NCBI GenBank assembly: GCA_003520425.1
Contig: DOUU01000113.1
Coordinates: forward strand, 6,534 to 17,745
DNA length: 11,212 bases
Reading direction: 5' to 3'
Source of the DNA: Deltaproteobacteria bacterium
Lineage (GTDB): Bacteria; Myxococcota_A; UBA9160
In this document: positions 7,576 through 11,212 of the stretch, one piece after another
How the letters are laid out: every line of letters starts with the position of its first letter
Position numbering within the stretch: the stretch's first letter is position 1
Notes under the pieces: generated by a model
The model's input: only the letters and a program-made list of their open reading frames with translations
Databases searched by the model: none
Told to the model about the DNA's origin: nothing
Program-made: the position numbers and the translations under genes

Positions 7576-8034
7576 TCACTTGCCGAGACTTCGGACGTAC
7601 TCCCGCAATGCCGCTACGACTTCAGGCTTGCTCATCAGATCGGGGTTGCTCGGCATCGCAGGGCTCTTACCCACGGCTGCGCCGCCGTACTGAATGATCT
7701 GTTCGATGTGGTCGTCCGTGACGGCGCTCTGCCAAGCCTTGTCGTGGAAATTCCGCGGAGGCGGCGTGAGTCCTGACGACGCAGGTCCGTCGCCGCCCCC
7801 CGTCGCCCCGTGACACGGCGTACAGCGTGTCGCGAAGATCTGTTGCGCTTCGGCCCTCGCCGCATCCGAGCTCTTTGTCGGCGCTGCGGCAGGAGCTGTG
7901 GTGGGGCCTGGAGAGGGCTTCGCAATCTCGGTAGGTGCGGCCGCTTCTTTCTCTTGCCCACAACCACCCCCGACCAAGGCAGAGCAAAGGACCGCCGCCA
8001 TCACAACCATCGCGCGATTCGAGATGCCGCTCAT
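7576..8034 (-). CDS. Mono-heme cytochrome c lipoprotein, likely electron donor to NosZ
   Basis: This is a 152-residue exported cytochrome c. The N-terminal hydrophobic segment (8-24) ends in GGGC at Cys25, followed by GQEKE, so it is a probable lipoprotein. An Ala/Pro/Thr-rich linker (about 31-58) would tether the heme domain away from the membrane. The heme motif is C71-T-P-C74-H75-G. The likely axial ligand is Met127 in SPAMPSNPDL, and a PPPRNFHD segment (91-98) is common in small class I cytochromes. It is the first gene of the nos cluster, 35 bp before nosZ, as in many clade II clusters where cytochromes c carry electrons from the quinol pool to NosZ. The electron-donor role is inferred from context. 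The ATG at 8034 has GGGAG 6 nt upstream; a start a few codons later (residue 9) is possible but would shorten the basic n-region. Confidence 0.92.
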   Translation of the reverse strand: MSGISNRAMVVMAAVLCSALVGGGCGQEKEAAAPTEIAKPSPGPTTAPAAAPTKSSDAARAEAQQIFATRCTPCHGATGGGDGPASSGLTPPPRNFHDKAWQSAVTDDHIEQIIQYGGAAVGKSPAMPSNPDLMSKPEVVAALREYVRSLGK

Positions 8035-8483
8035 CCTTTTCTCCCAGCACGTCCTGCCAAGCGCAATGAAGCGACGCTGACCCCGGCACTTTCAAGGGGT
8101 GTGCCGCTTCCTGCCCCCGCCACGGCTCTCGATCCCTGGCTGGAGCGAAGAAGGTGGGTGCGATTCGCCCCTTCCATTCCAACTGCCGATTTCAGCACCC
8201 GTTTTCGCGCGCTAATGGGCCCCCTCACTCAAGGGTCTGACAGGTCTCTTGCACGGCCCTCTCAGGGGAGCCTCCCGAGAATGGAGAGTTTGGCCTGCGG
8301 CGAATTGACACAGTGGACCGGCCTGCTGCGACGGAGTGGCCCGTTCGTCCAAAGAACCCGGAAGGCCATCGCGTGGATCCCTGCCCTTTGGAATACGTCA
8401 CGCAGAGATGCTCGTCAGACCGTTGGAAGACGCCCGCGCGCGACACAATCCCGGCTGATGGGGCTTGAATTTGAACGCTGTTC

Positions 8484-8542
8484 GCGGCGCTCCTCGCCGC
8501 ACGGTCACGGGCCGGGCGTCCGAGCGCTTCGAGGAGCGAAGC
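8484..8542 (+). repeat. Two hairpins with complementary loops
   Basis: Hairpin 1 (8484-8500) is GCGGCG-CTCCT-CGCCGC. Hairpin 2 (8526-8542) is GCTTCG-AGGAG-CGAAGC. Both have perfect 6-bp stems and 5-nt loops, and the loops are exact reverse complements. The loops with flanking bases also form a 9-bp inverted repeat, CGCTCCTCG (8488-8496) against CGAGGAGCG (8530-8538). The pair lies 83 bp before the DUF3332 start, possibly in its leader. Its function is unknown. Confidence 0.6.
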
Positions 8543-8613
8543 TGCCCGAATGCTGCTTAGGCCGAGGGGAGTCTTCACCGCGCCGCGCTACCTTCACAGG
8601 CGTTGTCTTCAAC

Positions 8614-8620
8614 AAGGAGA
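8614..8620 (+). promoter_or_regulatory. Ribosome binding site of the DUF3332 gene
   Basis: AAGGAGA lies 5 nt before the GTG at 8626. It selects this start within a frame that stays open far upstream without looking coding. Confidence 0.75.
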
Positions 8621-8625
8621 TCCCC

Positions 8626-9141
8626 GTGGAGAGTCCGTTCCGCAGATTCGCGTTTCCCCTGTTCCCCCGCCGTGTCGGCACCGCGGTCCTGGTCGCTCTG
8701 CTCTCGGTTTCATCGGTGGGCTGTTTCGGCCGCTTCGCAGTGACTCGCAAGATCTACGACTGGAACGAGCACATAAGCGGGGACAAGTGGGTCCGCTCGC
8801 TCGTCTTTGTGCTCATCGTGCCCATCTACGGCCTCGTAAACATCTTCGACGCGTTTTTCGCGAACGTTGTCGAGTTCTGGTCCGGTCACAACCCCATGGC
8901 CTCCATCCCCGGGACTGAACGCTGGGCGTACGGGTCAGGAGGCGAGGCTGCTCGCATGACGCTCCGGGGGGACGGGGCGATCGACGTTCTCGTTACGGCT
9001 CCCGACCGCCCTGCGAAGCGCTTCACGCTCATGCGAGAGGGCAATGACATCGCGCTCCTCGACGCAAGCGGCGTCGAGACCGCCCGCGCGGGCGCCGCCC
9101 CGGATGGCACACCCGCGTTGCTTGAGACCAGCGAACGCTGA
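8626..9141 (+). CDS. DUF3332-like lipoprotein
   Basis: This is a 171-residue exported protein. A basic start and a hydrophobic segment (17-32) end in SSVGC at Cys33, a good lipobox. The following segment resembles the DUF3332 family: GRFAVTRKIYDWN (35-47), then a hydrophobic stretch with VPIYGLVNIFDAFFANVVEFWSG (about 63-85). Families of this kind have no known function; they are small lipoproteins that often occur alone or near cell-envelope genes. The C-terminal half (about 100-165) alternates short beta-like strands (RMTLRG, AIDVLVTA, KRFTLMREG, DIALLDASG). The GTG at 8626 is supported by AAGGAGA and places the signal peptide correctly. The gene starts a plus-strand group, 57 bp before the next gene. 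No link to N2O respiration is evident beyond the shared intergenic region. Confidence 0.85.
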   Translation: MESPFRRFAFPLFPRRVGTAVLVALLSVSSVGCFGRFAVTRKIYDWNEHISGDKWVRSLVFVLIVPIYGLVNIFDAFFANVVEFWSGHNPMASIPGTERWAYGSGGEAARMTLRGDGAIDVLVTAPDRPAKRFTLMREGNDIALLDASGVETARAGAAPDGTPALLETSER

Positions 9142-9198
9142 GCTTCGTGCCGGCATCGCCACTCTCCGATGGAATGCCTCCCCGTGCACGGAGGTTCG

Positions 9199-9636
9199 AT
9201 GACGCGCCCTCTCCTTCGGATCTTCCTCCTGGCTGGGGCGATCGCGTTTCATTCGCCTTCCGCCGCCGCTGCGACCTTGCCAGATTGGAGTGCGGCGGCC
9301 ACGGTAAACACCGTCGAAATAGTCACGAAAAACGCAGACGGGACACTGAAAGAGACAACGGTATGGCTCGTCGTGGTGGATGGCGATGGTTACATCCGGA
9401 CGGGCAATACACGATGGTGGAGCAACATCGAGCGCGATCACGACGTAGTGCTGCGGATCGAAGGCAAGGACTACCCGCTGCGTGTGGTTTTGGTGGAAGA
9501 CCCCGACCTTCGTCAGCGCGTGGTGGACGCATTTCGCGCCAAGTACGGCTGGCTCGATCGAGCGGTGGACGCTTTCCGCTCGGGCACCCCACACGTCATG
9601 AAGCTCTCGCCACGAACGCAAGAAGGCGCCTCGTAG
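9199..9636 (+). CDS. Exported DUF2255-like flavin-split-barrel protein
   Basis: This is a 145-residue protein from the ATG at 9199, which has GGAGG 4 nt upstream; an alternative ATG lies 30 bp earlier at 9169. A signal peptide is visible: MTRPLLR, a hydrophobic stretch, then SPSAAAA at about 20-26. The mature part resembles DUF2255 and related flavin/F420-binding split-barrel proteins. It has a strand VWLVVVDGDGYIRTG, then TRWWSNIERDHDVVLRIEGKDYPLRVV, then a helix ending in AFRAKYGWLD. In that fold, family members bind FMN or deazaflavin cofactors or use the fold without a cofactor; which applies here is unknown. A signal peptide on such a domain is unusual because most family members are cytoplasmic. 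It lies 57 bp after the DUF3332 gene and 151 bp before the LLM oxidoreductase gene on the same strand. Confidence 0.75.
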   Translation: MTRPLLRIFLLAGAIAFHSPSAAAATLPDWSAAATVNTVEIVTKNADGTLKETTVWLVVVDGDGYIRTGNTRWWSNIERDHDVVLRIEGKDYPLRVVLVEDPDLRQRVVDAFRAKYGWLDRAVDAFRSGTPHVMKLSPRTQEGAS

Positions 9637-9666
9637 GGCCGAAGGGATTGGGGCGGGGCGGAGGGC

Positions 9667-9682
9667 AGGAGCAGGCGCTCCT
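9667..9682 (+). terminator. Weak hairpin after the DUF2255-like gene
   Basis: AGGAGC-AGGC-GCTCCT forms a 6-bp stem with a 4-nt loop 30 bp after the stop codon. No T-run follows, so a Rho-independent terminator is doubtful. It may instead be a folding element or chance. Confidence 0.25.
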
Positions 9683-9787
9683 CAGTGAGCTTCGCGCGGC
9701 GCAGTCAGGGCCTGCGGAGCTCGGTGAACTTCGCGTTTGCCGGCCAGGGTTGTGCCCAGCGATCGGTTGGGCGAGGGTTCGAGTTGC

Positions 9788-10597
9788 GTGAAGCTCGGCC
9801 TGTACCTGCGCAACATGGGTCCCCAATCGGCGACCGACACGATCGTCGCGTGTGCCCGCGCTGCGGAAGAGGCGGGCATCGACGACCTTTGGGTGGCTGA
9901 TCACATTGCCATTCCCCCCGACGATGCGGAAGGTTCGGGCGGGCGATACCTCGATCCCCTGGCCACGCTTGCATTCCTCGCCGGTATGACAGGTCGAATC
10001 GCACTTGGCACAGGTGTCCTGGTGCTTCCCTATCGACCGCCCCTCGCGACGGCGAAGTGGATTGCGACGATCCAGGAGCTATCGGCCGGCCGGCTACTGC
10101 TCGGCGTCGGCGTCGGCTGGATGGAGGCAGAGTTTCGCGCCGTCGGCACGCCCCACCCGCAGCGAAGCAAGATTACCGACCACACCCTCGCCTTCCTGCA
10201 TCAGTGCTTTGCGAGCGACGAAGTCGAAGCGAATGGGCAGCGTTTTCTGTTCCGACCGCGCCCAGCCCGACCCCCAATCTTTATCGGTGGGGCGGCGCCG
10301 CATGCGCTCCGCCGCTGTGCAACGTACGGAGATGGATGGATGCCGATGGGCGTTGATCCAGCAGCCCTCCGCCCATCCGTCGACGAACTCCGGGGGCAGA
10401 TGACAAAGGCCGGGAAGCCACACCCCGAGGTGGTCGTCGTCACCTCCTTGGCGCTGGACGACGGCGCAAGGGCGTCGGATCAGATCCAGCGCTTCGCGGA
10501 GCTCGGTGCGACGCGCATCGTCCATGGGTGGCGCTATCCAGACGCCTTTGCATTCGCACGCGCCGCCCACGCCTTGCGTCGGGCACTGCCCGGGTAG
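9788..10597 (+). CDS. LLM-class (luciferase-like) oxidoreductase, probably F420-dependent
   Basis: This is a 269-residue TIM-barrel protein of the luciferase-like monooxygenase superfamily. The first strand and helix read VKLGLYLRNMGP, then ARAAEEAGIDDLWVADHIAIP (about 23-43), where the Asp-His pair sits at the typical cofactor site. Later landmarks are RIALGTGVLVLPYRPP (about 70-85), a GVGVGWMEAEFRAVG block (about 106-120) and PPIFIGGAAPHALRRCATYGDGW (about 161-183). This arrangement resembles the Rv2161c-like group (TIGR03619) of F420-dependent enzymes, but FMN use cannot be excluded. The substrate is unknown. The GTG at 9788 was chosen because it begins the first barrel strand; a TTG further upstream at 9737 would add a sequence that does not look like protein. 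The ribosome binding site (GAGGG) is weak. The protein ends 134 bp from the converging molybdoenzyme gene. Confidence 0.88.
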   Translation: MKLGLYLRNMGPQSATDTIVACARAAEEAGIDDLWVADHIAIPPDDAEGSGGRYLDPLATLAFLAGMTGRIALGTGVLVLPYRPPLATAKWIATIQELSAGRLLLGVGVGWMEAEFRAVGTPHPQRSKITDHTLAFLHQCFASDEVEANGQRFLFRPRPARPPIFIGGAAPHALRRCATYGDGWMPMGVDPAALRPSVDELRGQMTKAGKPHPEVVVVTSLALDDGARASDQIQRFAELGATRIVHGWRYPDAFAFARAAHALRRALPG

Positions 10598-10731
10598 CGG
10601 GGCGGAAAAGCGCGCAAGGCCCAGCAGGCGGCGAGATCGCAGGTTCCCTCTTCCTGACATGAAGCGGCCCCGCGTGCGTGCTTGTACCGGCTCACGGACG
10701 ATCCGGGTCTTGGAGTTTGTGTCGTCCCTCT

Positions 10732-11212
10732 TCACTCGCTCCTGTCGGTGGCTGCTCGCAACACCTCCACCCGGGCCGGCACGTGCTTGTGCCACGGGGT
10801 GCCCGCGAGCCAATCGCGATCCTCGCTTCGCGTGAGATCGTTCGGCGCTACCCCCGTAGTCCGCTGCGCGCCATTCGGGTCCGGAAAATCCACGCCAAAC
10901 CCATTCGGCAGCGAGATGTGGCCGGGCTGCATGCGGTCCGAGAGCTCGACCAACACCTCGGCGCTGCCGCGCCTCGTCGACAGTCGCACTCGGCTCCCCT
11001 CCCCTGCGCCCATGCGCCTCGCATCGTCGGGATTCATGCGCAGCGCTCCCGAACGATCCTTCTTCCGCCACGCAGGATTGCGGATGATGGTATTCGCGGT
11101 GAATGAGCGGCGTTCACCGGCGGAGAGCACGAATGGGAACTCAGGGCTCGCGCTGCTCGTCGGCTCGCTTGCGAGCGAGTCGAGCTCGTCCCACAGTTCA
11201 GGCACAGCGAGC
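10732..11212 (-). CDS. Molybdopterin oxidoreductase, C-terminal part (partial)
   Basis: The last 159 residues of a DMSO-reductase-family molybdoenzyme are visible; the start lies beyond the right edge. They match the molybdopterin-dinucleotide-binding domain that ends these proteins. FPFVLSAGERRSFTANTIIRNPAWRK is followed by LRMNPDDARRMGAGEGSRVRLSTRRGSAEVLVELSDRMQPGHISLPNGFG, with the typical strand, turn and strand and the late Pro-Asn-Gly turn. The final segment (about residue 120 on) contains LTRSEDRDWLAGTPWHKHVPARVEV, also usual for the family. The active-site ligand and iron-sulfur motifs would be upstream, so the substrate cannot be read here. Formate dehydrogenase-like or other oxidoreductases are possible. 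It converges with the LLM gene and is probably not part of the nos operon. Confidence 0.85.
   Translation of the reverse strand, partial: LAVPELWDELDSLASEPTSSASPEFPFVLSAGERRSFTANTIIRNPAWRKKDRSGALRMNPDDARRMGAGEGSRVRLSTRRGSAEVLVELSDRMQPGHISLPNGFGVDFPDPNGAQRTTGVAPNDLTRSEDRDWLAGTPWHKHVPARVEVLRAATDRSE

Larger units (their letters stand above)
8035..8625. other. Divergent intergenic region between the nos cluster and the plus-strand genes
   Basis: These 591 bp separate the divergent cytochrome and DUF3332 genes and should hold both promoters. The open frames here (for example minus 8225-8578) have no recognisable protein features and no ribosome binding sites. I found no FNR/DNR-type TTGAT-N4-ATCAA palindrome. 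A TTGACA at 8305-8310 lacks a matching -10 box, and on the minus strand a TTGAAA near 8090 is followed by no good -10. An imperfect hairpin lies at 8261-8279 (GGGA-GCC-TCCC inside CTC/GAG). The most regular structure is the hairpin pair at 8484-8542, listed separately. Confidence 0.6.

Noticed and set aside
8070..8130. Stretch resembling a dispersed intergenic repeat (frame reads LTPALSRG)
   Set aside because: Similar translations come from common intergenic repeats, but only one copy is present in the window and no clear paired ends were found. A genome-wide search would be needed.
8305..8310. TTGACA as a -35 promoter element on the plus strand
   Set aside because: No -10-like hexamer occurs 16-18 bp downstream, so it is not supportable as a sigma-70 promoter.
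8225..8578. 117-codon minus-strand open frame in the divergent intergenic region
   Set aside because: There is no ribosome binding site and no recognisable motif, and its composition is like the other shadow frames in this GC-rich DNA.
7810..8625. Long upstream extension of the DUF3332 reading frame
   Set aside because: It runs antisense through the cytochrome gene and the intergenic region, and its translation has no protein-like features. The GTG at 8626 has a good ribosome binding site and directly precedes the signal peptide.

Overview
The window is GC-rich DNA with many GTG starts and tightly packed genes. It suggests a Gram-negative-like soil, sediment or wastewater bacterium, perhaps a deltaproteobacterial-type lineage such as Myxococcota or Binatota. 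That placement rests only on gene style and the NosZ type; no marker gene is present.

The left two thirds (138-8034, minus strand) is one compact gene cluster for nitrous oxide respiration. In transcription order it encodes a mono-heme cytochrome c lipoprotein, a clade II (Sec-exported) nitrous-oxide reductase NosZ, NosD, the ABC ATPase NosF, the copper chaperone NosL, the permease NosY, an unnamed four-helix membrane protein and an NnrS-family membrane protein. From nosZ to nnrS the genes overlap by 4-38 bp or are at most 22 bp apart, so they are probably one operon with translational coupling. The cytochrome should bring electrons to NosZ, which reduces N2O to N2. NosD/F/Y and NosL mature the copper sites. 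The membrane protein and NnrS are probably accessory factors. No nosR, nosX or nosB homologue lies in the window.

Between 8035 and 8625 is a 591-bp divergent intergenic region with no convincing gene. Near its right end are two adjacent hairpins whose loops are exactly complementary. On the plus strand follow a small lipoprotein of the DUF3332 type (8626-9141), an exported DUF2255-like flavin-split-barrel protein (9199-9636) and an LLM-class (luciferase-like, probably F420-dependent) oxidoreductase (9788-10597). At the right edge, on the minus strand and convergent with the LLM gene, is the C-terminal part of a molybdopterin oxidoreductase that continues beyond the window.

Points most worth a second look are the unnamed nos-linked membrane protein with conserved-looking His/Met/Pro segments, the lipobox-like cysteines on NosZ, NosD and the cytochrome, and the kissing-loop-like hairpin pair.
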